A program made the translations under genes and the position numbers. Of a DNA stretch of 64,000 nt, positions 21,958-35,000 are shown one piece after another. Source of the stretch: Pyricularia pennisetigena (taxonomy: Eukaryota; Ascomycota; Sordariomycetes; Magnaporthales; Pyriculariaceae); NCBI RefSeq assembly GCF_004337985.1, contig NC_043742.1:2590176-2654175 (forward strand), in the 5' to 3' direction. Every line of letters starts with the position of its first letter. Within the stretch, counting starts at the first letter, position 1. The notes under the pieces are model-generated. The model was not told the origin of the DNA and ran no database searches. It saw only the letters and a list, made by a program, of their open reading frames with translations.

Positions 21958-24127
21958 TCAGCTCGGCGTGCCCACCACCTCCAACGCCTCCTCGCCGCAC
22001 CCGAAACTATAAATCCTGACCTCGCCGTCCTCCCCACCGCTAGCCATGCGCGAGTCACTGAGGCCTACGCAGGACACGGGGCCTCTGTGGCCCGTAAAAG
22101 TCCTTTCGCACCGGCCCGAAGTCGGCTCCCAGACCTTGACCATGCCGTCGTTGGCGGCCGTGACCGCCCGCAGCGTGTCGCCTGCGAGGCCCCAGATGCC
22201 CTCAAAGTGCCCAAAAAAGGTCTTGAGGCACCGGCCCGTCGCCGTGTCGATCAGCCGGATGGTGCTGTCCAGTCCGCCAGAGAGCATGTAGCGGCTCGGC
22301 AGCGGCCGCTGCGGGTCGGCGACGAAGGAAGGGCCGTACAGGGCCCGCAGGCCAACGTCGTCGGTGGCCGCGCCGGAGACGGAGGACGAAGACTGCGAGT
22401 TCGACGGCGGAGAGCCCGGTGCGGGTGGTTCCTGGAGGAGCTCCTCGTCGGGCTCAAAGTCTGGCGGCATCGGCAGCACCTGCTGCACGTGGCCCGTATG
22501 GCTGTCAAAGGTGCGGATGCACTGCCTCGTGTCGAGGTCCCACAGCTTGACCTTGAAATCATCGCTGGCCGAGAAGACGGTTCTGGACTCGGTGTCCACC
22601 CGCACGGAGTTGACCCAGTCCGCATGGCCCTTGAGACAGAAGGTCTCCTTTGTGACAAAGTTGAAAATTTTGACCCGTTTATCGATGGACCCACTGGCTA
22701 AAAACTCGCCATCCGAGTGCACGGTGATGACACCGTCCGTGTGGCAGTGTAAACTGCTCAGGAGCTCGCCGGTGTGCCAGTTCCATATCTTGACAGTTTG
22801 GTCCAGGCTCCCACTGATAAGCTTGCTGTCATCAAACCAGAGGCTCCGAATTCCCATCCTATGGCCACGCAGCGTCCTTATGACCTCGCCCGTCTCGATG
22901 TCCCACAGCTTGATGGTAGCATCGTAAGAACCTGTCGCTAATATGTTGTCAAGCAGCTGCAAACATGTGACGCCATTGCTGTGGCCCTTGAGGATCTTGA
23001 TAGCGCACTTGCCGTGCCGCCAGTTGTATCCTATACGGAACCTGTCGCGGTAGACATCTTTGAACGGCCTGAACTTTGGTTGCTCCGGCTCCTCTGACGC
23101 ACCGTTCCCTACCCGGCTTGTGCATAATCGCTTGGAGCTACCATCTTCATCCGCTTCGTGCTCCCGCTTCGGTGGTGTAGGTGACCGCAGGGATAAGGGT
23201 GCAGGGAGGCTAGGTGGTGGAGCATCTGGGTCTCGTGGTTGTTGTCGTTTGCTCTTTGCGAGCTGTTGCTGTCTTGTCCAGTCGCGTAATCGTTTTCGTT
23301 CTAATAATGGCAGACCCCAGCCGCATTTGGTGCATTTTCGATCGATATGTTGTTCTATAGGACCAAGAAAATTTGTTTGTCAGTAAGCGGGGCTCATCTT
23401 GTCCGTACTCCAAGACGAGAGAAATCGGCCACTTACCACACATCCGATGCCACACCAGATCATCATCGGCCAGTTGCCTCCACTGCCGACTAACCTGGGC
23501 GGCTTTGCATAATGACACGGTATCCAAATAGCAGAGAATCTTGAACGAGATCTCAGCTGGAAGCGCAGTAACAAGGTCTATCTTGAGCTGCTCGTGGACC
23601 TCTCTAGACACCGTCGAAAGCTGCGGGAAGCAGCACTGCGTAATGATGCCTTGCAGCATCAGATCCCTATGCTTGGCGGGCGCCGCTGAAAACAGCGACC
23701 AAACGTGCGTTATGGCCTGCTGGTCGTCCGTTGGTAACCTCTCTAGAGAGCGCTGTATCGATACCATCTTGGTCTCGTCGGCAGCCCGCCGACATTTGAG
23801 GTCCGGGCGGTGCCGGTAGCAGAATTTGCTGTTGGCTTTGTCCTTTATCTGCGTCGCGCTGTCGGACTTGGCGATGGGCGCGTACAGGCCCGGGATGTGC
23901 TCTTTCAGGAACGGGCTGACCGTCTTGCCGATTATTTGGTTTGACATATTAGAGAGGGCTGGCAGCCGTGGGTGATGTTTTTCTTCGGGCCTCCTCCTGT
24001 CACAGTCGTTTTCGCGATCGATGGGTGCCAGGAAGCTTGTGTTGTCACGTGGTGGAGGGGTTTCGCGGCTCTTAAGGGACAAGGCCTCCTCTTGATCGCC
24101 GGCTGCAGCGGCGGCGGGTGGCTTCAT
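21958..24127 (-). CDS. scon-2: F-box/WD40 protein, sulfur metabolite repression (SCON-2/MET30 type)
   Basis: The model has two exons (24127-23437 and 23354-21958), one 82-bp intron (GTAAGT..CTGAC..TAG) and 695 aa. An F-box at about residues 185-230 ([19 protein letters not shown].. to [10 protein letters not shown]) is followed by [20 protein letters not shown], a block typical of SCON-2/SconB/Met30. WD40 repeats fill the C-terminal half ([66 protein letters not shown], and others). A Ser/Pro insert splits the propeller, as in the family. The protein is the substrate receptor of an SCF ubiquitin ligase that, when sulfur is plentiful, removes the CYS3/MetR/Met4-type activator. An internal Met (MSNQIIGK, residue 61) is a possible alternative start. 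Confidence 0.93.
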
Positions 24128-25389
24128 TTTCCGATCGTGTCTTGAAGTCTGTATACGGCATAGACGGGGCAGAAAAGGAGCGGTAAAGCCAATGTAGGGC
24201 CAAGGCGCGACAGGACAGGACAGGGGATACGATGGAAGGGGCCTGGCGGGCGTTGTAGGTTTGGGTGTGGTGCGTCAGACGTAGCAGAAACTATGGCGAT
24301 GTCGCGACGGGGCACAGATCTCGTTGCGACTGTCAAAGGTTGAATGGTGCCAGAGGCGTGGAAAGGCTGCCATTGGGGGAACCCCGGACCGATGGACTGC
24401 TGCAAGCACCAAAAAGGTACGGCGGGCCCTTGGCTTGGTCGTCGTGGGACGAGCACGCCACAGGGCAGCTGAGGTCAAGATTGGCTGCGATTGCGTGCTT
24501 GGCTGGGGCAAGACACGAAATTTTGGGATGACTCGGATGCTGAGGTGGCGTCTTTGAGTGGGCGATTTGAATTTGGGGAATGACAGGTGCCTGCGATGAC
24601 AAAAGTGTCAGATAATTATTCTAATAACCCAAGCATTTATGACATTGAATCTATCAATAATTTCCACTTCAGGGCCAGGGAACCGACTGTGCTAGATCAG
24701 GTTGGTTGAGAACGATTAGATGTTTTGCAGCGTTGCAGAGCAGGGTCCGACAGATTGAATGGTAGAGGAAGATATGTGGGACCGGCATGATCACCTGGTA
24801 TATCGTTCAGTGCTTTAGCTTGTCATTTTGGCATTGCGTCCGTCTATCGGATTTTGTATCGGTCCGTTGTTTGGCAAATCAGCCATTTCGCTTTTTTTTT
24901 TTTTTTTTTTNTTTTTTCCCTCGCTTCTCTCTTTGGTGACCGTCGTTGCAACCTGATTCGCTCAAATACTATGTTTGAGAGGGAAGATAAAATTATTGAT
25001 AATCATGTCTTTTCCTGGACAACCCATCAAATTATCAGACGCAGTTCCAACCACTTTGGTCGATGCTTGTTACAGAATGGCATTTCTCTGTGGCGATTTT
25101 CTTATTTTCTTCTCAAAAGCCCATCAAGGGACCGACCCGGCCTTTATGGTGGGGCACAAAAGGGATTTCCCCACGGCAAAAGGGCGGATATCGGTACTTG
25201 GTGGGTAGCGCAACAAGCCCCGCCGACCCGAGTGCACGTGTGCTAATTGTTTCCTAACCAGATTCACAAGCAAGCATGAGATGAAATGAAATAAATGTTT
25301 GTCATCAACTTCATCAGTACCTATGCCTTCCAGCGGCCAGTACAACATCATGACCAAGTTAGAATACATAATGATCCCTCGCCATTACT
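24128..25389. other. intergenic, promoter of SCON-2 and 3' side of the methyltransferase gene
   Basis: About 1.26 kb. Short GC-rich frames exist on both strands near 24265-24602, but none is convincing. A poly(T) tract at 24892-24917 contains one undetermined base (24911). I saw no clear CYS3-type palindrome upstream of SCON-2. Confidence 0.5.
24892..24917. repeat. poly(T) tract with an undetermined base
   Basis: T19, an N at 24911, then T6. The N suggests that the homopolymer length was unresolved in the assembly. Confidence 0.9.
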
Positions 25390-26121
25390 TCATTTTGACA
25401 GCTCAATAACATAGTACTCCTCCACAACGTCATTACCGATGGGCTCTTGCCCCCTCAGCAGCTCCTTGTGGTTGTAACCATTCGATTCCGCGATGGACTT
25501 GATGGCGTCAAGGTTTGCGTATGCCGAAGTGCCCAGCAGCATAACTCCCTTCTCTGTCAGGTAGTCCTTGGCCTCGGCGACAAATCTTCTCAGCAACTTG
25601 TACTCGGAGTCGTGCGTCTTCTCCGACTTGAGCTGGTCCGGGATGGTCGAGTCGTACTGCCACGGGTGGTTCCAGAAGATGAAGTCAAACTTGCCCTCGA
25701 CATTCTCAAAGATGTCGCTGACGGTGAAATTACCCTTGAGACCGTTGGCCTCGAGGTTCTTGGCCGTGAACTCGACCGCGTTGGGGTTGATGTCGACGCC
25801 TGACACGCTCTTGGATCCTGCACTGGCGATGCACAGCGACACGAGCCCCGAGCCTACACCGATCTCGAGCCAGCTGCCCTTGTTGACGATGGCCGGAAGG
25901 TGAGTGCCATACCACCACGTCTCGGGGAAATATGCGGGAGAGTAGACTGTTGGGTGGATGGTGATTGAGTGGGGGCCGAACTGGGCCTTGTACGGCTCCT
26001 TGTGTTGGTTGGCCTGGTCCAGGAGAACGGATATCTGCTTCTCCCACACGTCGCGAGGCGATGCTCCTGATGTCTGCTTGTCGGCTTGTGCAACTGTCGT
26101 GATAGTGGTCGTTGAGGACAT
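25390..26121 (-). CDS. class I SAM-dependent methyltransferase, small-domain MTS type
   Basis: A single exon encodes 243 aa. Residues ~84-110 carry the SAM-binding motif I (WLEIGVGSGLVSLCIA) and the acidic end of strand 2 (VSGVDINPNAV). Residues 147-154 read FIFWNHPW, the [ND]-[PH]-P-[YFW] motif of the MTS/HemK-like group, here with His in place of the first Pro. DNA, RNA and protein N/Q-methyltransferases use N-P-P-Y, so the change is worth noting. The Thr-rich first 15 residues could be a short targeting leader or unstructured. No substrate-recognition domain is present. Cytosolic location and a small-molecule or protein substrate are inferred only. Confidence 0.85.
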   Translation of the reverse strand: MSSTTTITTVAQADKQTSGASPRDVWEKQISVLLDQANQHKEPYKAQFGPHSITIHPTVYSPAYFPETWWYGTHLPAIVNKGSWLEIGVGSGLVSLCIASAGSKSVSGVDINPNAVEFTAKNLEANGLKGNFTVSDIFENVEGKFDFIFWNHPWQYDSTIPDQLKSEKTHDSEYKLLRRFVAEAKDYLTEKGVMLLGTSAYANLDAIKSIAESNGYNHKELLRGQEPIGNDVVEEYYVIELSK

Positions 26122-27327
26122 CTTGAAAGGTTGAAAGGAAGAGGAGCAAAAGGAAGAAGAAGCAAATGCGATGGTAGGCTCTGGTTCTCAAGGCTGATAT
26201 GTTTTGGGTCTGAAGGCTAATCTGCTTGTGATCTGATCTGAACTAATCTGTCTCTATGTCGACCACATATTTGACGATCGGTTTCGGGGGGAGACACACA
26301 TGGCTTTATAGACATCAACCGGAGCTCTTGATCGATGCAGCAGTATCCAACTGCCGACTGGGAGGGGAGGGGAACGGACGGACTCTGCTCCTCGAGTCTC
26401 TTTCGCTCACTGTGTGTCTGCCTGCTGGGCCACCAACCATGGGTTCCATTCAGGGTCTCAGAGCCATTCAGGGTCTCAGAGCTACAGTATAAGGTTAAGA
26501 CGAATGTAATATCTATTTACGCCATCCAGGTCGGACAGCTTCACGACTCACTCCCATGCATGTCGACATCTGTCTAGCATCGGTGGCGTCCAGTTGAGAA
26601 CGCGCACCTTCCCGGTTTCTCCATTTTTGTCAGCTGGCGATGCCAGTGGTACCACAAAATATCATGCCGACGATGCTTCGGCACGTTCATATGCAGGGTC
26701 TTCGCGCAATCTAGACCAACCAGTATCCATGCACGTTCATTGTTTGGTCGTCTCGCTTCAGCGGCGTTTCCTCCACTTGAATAACTCACGGGGCCGGGAA
26801 CAGGGGCATCAAATGAAAACACCTCATCGCCGCAGCGAAGCGGACGGAGGCTATGGCACGTCTTCACTGACTCTCGACATAACTACCTAGACCAAACGGT
26901 ACAGTATACATAGTAGGACAGTACATTTATGATGGACTGTCACCGGTTCATTAAAACGGACAGGTCCGGAGAATTATTCCCGCATAGTGCGGATCGAGAT
27001 TGGCATCTCTTCTTGATTGGACTCGAGAGAATCCCCTACGTCGAATCATCATCGATTGACGTTTGATGGATCCTCTTCCCTCCCTCTTACCCCGGACCTA
27101 GCGGTTCGGCTTGACTCATGTCACCGTGTGCCTGGACGGTAACAGCCGCATAAACCTGGGAGACTTAGTCATTCCTATATTGAATGTTTGACGTCTACAG
27201 TCTCACCATTGACAGACGGAAACACGTCGCACGGGCTCCACAGATCAGAACCATGGATGGTAAGTGGAAACTGCCAACTATACTCAGAAAAGAAAAGGCT
27301 GTCGAATTAACTCCCTTAGCTGCAAAC
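26122..27327. other. intergenic, no gene recognised
   Basis: About 1.2 kb. Frames near 26574-26890 are open on both strands but have no recognisable features. It contains an 18-bp tandem duplication at 26446-26481. Confidence 0.5.
26446..26481. repeat. 18-bp tandem duplication
   Basis: The unit CCATTCAGGGTCTCAGAG occurs twice head to tail without mismatch. Confidence 0.9.
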
Positions 27328-30297
27328 TCAGTAGTAACCTGCTGAGCCTGGCTTTATTCTCATCCCGGTCGCCGATCTCCCAATGTAGTCATTTACTTGC
27401 ACAGCGGAGCTCACACCAAGCACCTTGTCCTTTTCTGGCGTGGGTACTCTTTGCAACGTGGCGAGTGCAACTCTCTCCGCCTCGGCTGCCGTTGCCCTCT
27501 CTGCCTTTGCTTTGTCTCTCCTCTCTCTGTCTCTGAGGACTGATTCGGTGTCAGCGCCCTCAGCATCACGCTGCCCCGCCTCATCGTCGTCTCGGGCCGC
27601 TTCCGGGTGGAAGTCGGCACGCGCGGACGCGAGGGCCTCGTGCCCACTCTGCACCAGGCGATTGGCCTGCTCTTCGTCGAGCTGTGCCGTGTATACGGGC
27701 CTTCCAGCCTCACCCATGTACAATGGCCCACCCGGCCGATTGAGTGGGATCTTGCGCACTGCTGCAAGCACGGCACAGTAGAACTTGTTGGACCTGGCCG
27801 AGCGGAGCTTCTCGTTGCCCCAGTTGCTGCGGTGTGTGACTGAGCACTTGAGTTCCAGCTTGTTCAGCTCATGCACGCCGATCAGCGAGCATCCTACCTC
27901 GGGCATGTAGTCCCTGCAGTTCTCGTCGGCGCGGACAAAGGCCTCCAGCTCCCTCCTCAAGAACACGATGTCGGTAAAGCTCGTCTTGAAGTCTACGCAC
28001 AGCTGCAGTATCTGCCTGTTGTTGCCGGACCTGCTGATGTTTTCTATGCGTTTCATGACGAGCTGTTGGTTCTGTATCTGCATGTCGGCGCCGTTGTCTA
28101 CGCGTCGAAAGACTGTGTAGAGCAGCGAGATGCGTTTGACAACGCATGCTGTCTTGTTCGTCGATGAGAGGTTATACACCTCGACGCGGTCGCCTTCGTC
28201 AAAGGGGTGATCAAAGAAGACAAACACGACGCCGATGAGGAAATGGTGCACCACCCTGCCGGCGGCAAAACTGAGACCCACTGCAAAGACGGATGCCTGT
28301 TGCTGGATTTCCTTGATGGATGGGACGTAGAGGAGCACTGTCGGCCCGGTTAGATCCAGATCGTCCAGGGTAGATGGACAGATAGACTTTTAAGCAAAAA
28401 AACAAGGGTGAACTCACTGATGAACAGGGTCATGACAGCCGCTATCCCGCCGACAATCATCCAATCCAAGACATTAAGCACGTGATCCGCGGCGCACATG
28501 GCACGGTAAACATCGTGTCTGATCTTGCCCGCCTCGACGACGGCCATGGCGAACTCGTCCAGCCGGACATTGTCCGCCATGGGTCCCACCGTCTTGAAGG
28601 CCCTGGCCGCCTCTTCCCTGCGGTAGAAGCCCAGCACCTCGACCACGTCCTCGGACGCCAGCACGTCGCTCCCCTGGACGGCCAGACTGACCCATATCCG
28701 CCGCGCCAAGGCTGCAGCGGTGCGGGGGTTCGCCAGGCACCGCTCGATGGTCGCGTAGGAGGAAGCGGGGCGCAGCCAGTGCGACCTGGGGTCGTCGGAC
28801 AAGAAGTTGCCAAAAAAGGTCGCCAGGCCGTACGTGTCAATGCCCATGCGCGCGAGGTACGACCTCGCCGTCTTGCGGCCCGAAGAGTACTCGCGACCCG
28901 TCGCCGACTGGACGATGGCGTCCTCGGCGGCAAAGGGGTTGTTGTGGTCGTTGGGGCGCGCCGGGTGCACGGCCAGGGAGGCGTCGTACAGGGTGATCAG
29001 GGCGTTCATCATCTCCTTGGAGCGCAGGATCTTGGTGTCTGGTCGCTCGCCAGGTGGGGTCAGTACCAAGATCTCCCAACCATGCTCGGCGTAGCCGGAC
29101 GGGACCCGGACTGGACCATTACTTACTGTTTCCACGATAGTGGTAGTGGATGGAGATGTACAAGATCAAGATCTTGCCCACGGCGTAAAAGCCCGCCCAA
29201 ATGGTGACCTGCTCCAAAACATTGTTCACGACGAACGTCCATCCGGTCTCTAGGAAATCACCACTGTCGTCCTTTTTGTTGACGTTGATGCCCAAATCTT
29301 CGTTGTATGTGATGAGTCCCGCGTAGGCACTGAACATCAGGGCGATACCGAAAAAGAGGCAGATTGGCCTCCTCACCACCCTGAGAAACCTCCAGTACTT
29401 TTGGTGTGCCGGATTCACATATCTGCTCCCGTTTCCGCCGTCGTTAGCTTCATATTTTACCCAAGGCACACCCAAACCCCCCATGAATTCTGTTATCCAC
29501 AAACGCCCATTGTTCATTCAGGCTTACCTAGCCACAAATCGAAAGAGATATGGCAACATCAGTCCAATCAAATCGAAGAGCACAAAACCCAGCCACGATG
29601 CGACCAGCCAAACAAAGGTCCAAAACACAGCTTGGTCCTTCTTGAGCCTCTTGACGGCGTCGCTGTCAGTCAAGTCGATCTCGGCCTCGTTTCGTTTCAC
29701 AAAGACGGGCACCATTAGCAGCCCAGTGACGACAACCACGATCGAAAGGTATCGCAGCGCATAGAACACCATATTTTGTCTGTGGTGCTGCTTGACAGGC
29801 GGCGGCAGCTCCGGCTCGGGCTCCGTCACGGGGTTCTCGGCCGCCTCCTCCTTCTCCACGTCGAGCGCGTGGTCCTCGTCTTCCTCCCCTGCCGCGCCAA
29901 AATTGTCGTTTCGGTGCAGGACGAAGTCGCCAAACATTGGCGTCGGCATGGCGGTCGACGAGGCAAAGGACGGCGGGTGCGTGTTTTGTTGGTGGTGCGG
30001 CGGGGTCATCAGCCGCGACTGCTGTGATCTCTGCGATGCGTACGACTGGTGCCGCAGCGCGACGTTTTTGAAGTCCAGGTGTGACGTCGCCGCAGAGCCT
30101 CGGTACTGGTTCTTTGGCTGCTGTTGCTGCTGAGGTTCCAAACTGCTCTCGTGTGCATCGTAGGGGTTGTTGGGCTGGCCGCCCGACGACTGCCTCTGCG
30201 AGCTCGAGCTCGACAACCTCGACGGATCCATGATGTTCTGCGCCGGTTGCTCCGAGATGGGCTCCCCTTCTTTGCCTGCCAGGCCGTCCTTCGTCAT
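27328..30297 (-). CDS. MscS-family mechanosensitive ion channel (fungal Msy1/Msy2 type)
   Basis: The model has four exons (30297-29528, 29422-29127, 29038-28418, 28337-27328) and gives 898 aa. All three introns (105, 88 and 80 bp) have GT-AG ends. Residues 1-170 are Ser/Gln-rich and cytosolic. Four hydrophobic segments lie between ~178 and ~350. An EF-hand-like region follows (ARRIWVSLAVQG.. to VRLDEFAMAVVEAG, ~430-520). TM5 is near 545-562. A pore segment (LSFAAGRVVHHFLIGVVFVFF) then runs into the MscS beta domain (DHPFDEGDRVEV, LLYTVFRRVDN). The tail is charged and coiled. In S. pombe such channels sit in the ER and limit Ca2+ entry on hypo-osmotic shock. The EF-hand loop (TVGPMADNVRLDEF) lacks the Asp residues at positions 1, 3 and 5, so calcium binding is doubtful. 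Confidence 0.9.
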
Positions 30298-32005
30298 GAC
30301 GACGAGACCTGTTTCTTTAAAGGGCCCGGATCGGGAAATGAAATAAATTACCCCAAGGAGAAAAGGAAAGTGGCGGAATTATTAGGTAGGTTAAACACAA
30401 AAGGAAGACCAATGGCAAAGTACTTGCTGTTTCGTTCACTCGAACTAACGTCACAGTCTACACGATACAGCAGATGAGGAGGGGGAACAAAAATGGCGCT
30501 ACAGAACTAAAAGAAATAGCAGAAACCGTTCCATCTAAAGGACATGGGCGAGAAGACCGATCGCAACTGTATTTACCTTTCCCCTAAAACCAAGCCACCG
30601 GATCGTCGACTGAGGTCCTGCCCCGACATCCTCCCTCACAAGCCCACCCAGGAACAATAAACAGGCGTGTTGCACGAGCTGTTTTGGTGGGCTCGGAATA
30701 GACAAGGTCGCAAGGAGGCGAGCCAATATTGCCGAAAATCCTTTTCAGATCCCGATCTTTTGCCGCGTAAATGAAAGCAGACCCCAAGCATCCTTAGCGC
30801 GGGATTTCCTGATCCCTCTGGCGATGGTGAAGCTGCTCGTGCGTTGTTAGTGACCACCTTAGCTTCCCCTTTTGCATACATTGACACCAAGGAAGCTTTT
30901 TTTTAGCTCGCAGTCGGCAAAAAAGCCGCTATGAATATCGTCCTCTGCCTTGGGCAAGGATGCCCAATATGAGCCAAAAAGGATGGGGAAATTTGTCTGT
31001 TTCTGTTTTTTTGTCTGGAGGGTTGGTTGCCCCCACGGTTTTCTGTTCGTTGCTTTGTTTGCTCGGGCTTCTTGTTCTGTTTCGAACGTGATTCTATGTC
31101 AGGCCCTTTGTGCGCTCTACCCAGTCTACAAAGACATCTAAACAAACTTGCTTCCTCCAAGTAAGACACGGGCTACATTCACAGCTGCTAGAAACTCGAC
31201 AAAAAAAAAGGTCAAAGCCAGTAGGGTAGAGCTCATTGCTAAATTCCGATGACTCTAAGGAGACCTCTGCTTTGGGTTGAAAGCCGCGTTTCAGTAGCTT
31301 GTGGGTATAGCATCTGTTTCTTGCTCCTTTTCACAAAGTAAGATCGCCAAATGGCGTAAATAGCGGCCGAGTCAAGATTCGTGATCATGCCAGGTCGGGC
31401 ATTGATTGACCTTGCTCGTACGATCTTGACCGCACAACAAAATCTCAGCCCAGTATGGTGCTGTCTGTAGAAAATACTAGGCTTCAATATTGGATTGGCC
31501 AAAATCTTACCTCACCGGAGAGGTAGGTACGTCGGCGTTCGATCCTGGCTAATGTAAATGCAGGCATCTTGGCGGGATGCATGTCAATCTTTGTCACCTG
31601 CACCACCCTCGGCTGGCTAACAGCTGTGAGGAACTTGCGTCTGTCTTTTACGAAAAGAAGAGAAAAATCGAGTCTTCTCTCTGGGGACTGTTGCCCAATC
31701 AGCCATTTCGAACAGCTTTTAAACCATGACATTTTTCATTCATACCAAAAAAAAACCGACTATTAAAGCCCATATAGTAGTCTAGTGGAACAAACTAACC
31801 GCCGCCAGAGTACTCCACCCTCATGGATGGTGGTATTTCCAGTAGCATCCAGTAATCGTTCATAAAAACACAACAAATACCACAAAATCGTAATGTACAC
31901 CAGACTCATTAGTAGCAGTTCGGAAAACAACTGCGCCCCTCAACGCCGATGTTCCCCAACCATGCTACCATGGCTGTACTCCGCCCGCCTCATATATCCC
32001 ATATC
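30298..32005. other. intergenic between two minus-strand genes
   Basis: About 1.7 kb with no credible frame. The left part should be the promoter and leader of the channel gene. The right part should be the 3' UTR of acetyl-CoA carboxylase. Confidence 0.55.
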
Positions 32006-35000
32006 CTACTCCTTCAGGAACTGGAGAATCTTATCCCTGTCCTCCACAGGCATCGTGCGCAACACGTCCCTGACACCCTTCCATGATGCACTCAACCCGT
32101 TCTGAATTGTCGGTACAGGTCCTGACGGGCTCTTTGGCTCCGACGATTCCTCAAGAGCCTCCTTGCTCTTCTCAATAGCCGGCGTGGAAGGTGCCTCGAC
32201 CTCCTCCTGAGCCCAAGTGCCACCGCGGATGAGAGCGCTGATGTCTGAAGCGATAGCATCCGTCTTCAATGTCTTGAGCTTCTCCTCGATGATCTTGGAG
32301 TTCTCCTCGTACCAAGTTGCGACCTTCCTGTCCTCATGGTCAAAGTCTGGAACGGCGGTCCAGGCAGCCAGGGATCGCAGGTGACGCTTGCGAGCACTCT
32401 CCGATATCTTAGCCGAGGGACCCGCAGTCGCACGCGACATCTTGCGGATGAGGTACTCCTCATTGATGCGGCGGCGCACACGCCAGTAGAAGAAGCGACG
32501 TGCCTCCTTCCACTCAATGACCTCGCGGACGGCACCCTTGGCCTTCATGCGTCCAGCACGATCGTGAAGATCGGCGAACTGGATCGCAATCTGCTGGTAA
32601 ATGGGGCCAAGCTGCTCCTCACGCTGCGTCATCTGCTTCTTGATCTTCTCAAGCTCCTCCTTGTCCTCTGCGCCTGTCTTGTCCTTTGCAGCTGCCTGCA
32701 CAGCGAGCATGCGCTTCTTGAGGTCACCGTAGACAGGATCCAAGCGAGCCATCGTCTCGAGCTGCTTCTCCTTCTTGTACTTGATACCGATGATACCTTC
32801 GGGCTCAAGGACACCACCACGAGCCTCCTTGTCGGCATACATCTCCATGACCGTCGAGTTGATCGTGGGGTCAACAACGACCCACGATCCACCACGAAGC
32901 TCACCGTGCGGCGGGATGTAGACAAAGATGGGCTGCTCGTACTTGACGAGGGCATCGACGATGAAAGAACCGTATTTGAGAACCTCGTTGTACATGTCAC
33001 GCTGGCCACCCGAGAAACCACGCCAGTTGGCCAGGATCATGAGAGGCAGCTGCTCACCGTTGTTGAAGTCATTGATGGCCTGAGCAGTCTTGAAGGCGGA
33101 GTTGGGGTACCATACACCACCGGCCTCGTTGGTGACCTGCTCCATCGAGTCGGCGTTGGCCGGGTCGGCAGGGGTAATGTTCTCCACAGCCCGAGTCTCG
33201 ACAGCGATGACACCCATGGGAATGCCACCGAGACGAGCACGACCGACGACAACGGTCCTGGCCCACCCGCCAAGGGTCTCGACGAAGGAGCCGCGGTCAA
33301 AGAGACCGGACTGGAAGCCATCGGCATCCTCCTTACCCGCAATCAACCACCTGGGGTCGTAAGGCTGGCGCTGGGGAGGCGCGAACTCAACCTCGCGGTC
33401 CCATGTGTCCAAAGGAGCCATGATCGGGACAGGCCTGTTGCGCTGGTCAGGGACAAATGACATCCATTCCATGATCTTGGCGATACCCTCCATGTCATCG
33501 TTGGCAGTCATGTGCGAGACACCGTTGCGGTACATGATCTGGGTGCCACCGAGCTGCAGGTTGGAAGTGTAAACCTCACGACCAAGCAGGTTGTTCAAGG
33601 CAGGAGCGCCAGTAAGAATGATAGGTTGACCCTCAATCTGAACAGCACGCTGGCCGAGGCGGACGAGGTAGGCACCGATACCGACTGAACGGCAGGTAAC
33701 GAGGGTGCAGGTGAAGATGTCGTTGTACGCCCTGCTAGTGGCACCGGCAATAAGACCAGAGCCACGCAAGCACTCGACACCAAGGCCGTCCTCAGCACCA
33801 ACGATGGTGACAATCTTGTGACGGGTCTCGCCATCTACCGTGACCTCTTCGGTAATAACAGTCTCCTCAAACTTCTTCTTGGCCTCCTCCGTCAGGTACA
33901 GGTAGTCGAAGCCCTTGTTGGGGTTGCTCGGGTCGGTCCAGGCAACCTTGAAGTGAGGAATGAGCTCATTTGCGACACCAAGCCTGGCACCAGAGTTGGC
34001 CGACAGGTAGATGCGAGGAATGCCAAGCTTCTGGGCATATTCAGTGCACTTGTTGAAGAAATGATCCTCCTTGGGTCCGAAAGATCCGATGCTGTAGGTA
34101 ATGTCGTTGGCGACCACCACGAAGCGACGACCGCTGGGGTACTCGGGTGTGTAGGCGGTGATGATCCAGCCCACCATTCCGCAGGTGTTGGTACCAGGCT
34201 CGCGCTCGATCGCCTGCAGGTTGTCCTGGTCGTCGAGGACAAGCTCCAGAGTGTGGGTGCATTCACCCTCCTCCGGCTTCTTGGAGGCAATCGGGGAGTG
34301 CTGCGCCTCGAGCTTCTTCCAGCTGAGCTGAATGGCTTGTCTGAAAAGCTCAGGGAAGTCGTACACATACTGGGTACCAATAAGGTGCGCCTTGTATCGC
34401 TTAGGCTGCAGCCAGTTCTTGGTGGGGTATGGGGTGTTGGCAGGGAGCAGGTGAAGAGCGCCTGTCTTGCTAGTACCCGAAATGTAGTGCAGGATCAAGT
34501 CGCCCTTGTCGTTCCTGCGCTCGTGGTACAGCTCGACCTTGACAACAAAGCCGGATGTGTTGTTGATGTAGCAACGGATGGGGAGCTTAGCGCCGCTGCT
34601 CTGATCAGTGCAAATAATCCTGATCTCGACCTGGGACACACGAAGGCGCCAGCCGCGCGAGCCAAAGCGCTCCAAAAATCCGGCCAGAGCGTGCTCAACC
34701 TCACCAGGGTGGATGTTGAAAACGGGAATGAAATTGAGGAAGAGGTGGTTAAGATCAGAGTTGTTGTTGCCGATGATTTCAAGAGCATCGAAGATGTCAT
34801 TAACGACTCTGTCGGCCTCCGAGATCAAGTACTCAGCGGTAGGGATCTCGTCACGGAGACGACCCGGCCGAATTACCGCACGTGTGAAGTAGCGCTTGTC
34901 AGTGTCAACGCCTCGGCCAACGGCCTCGTACACGTGGATGTTCTTGTTCTCGGTGAACACCGACTTGTACTTGAATTTCGACAGGCGATCAAGCTCAAGC

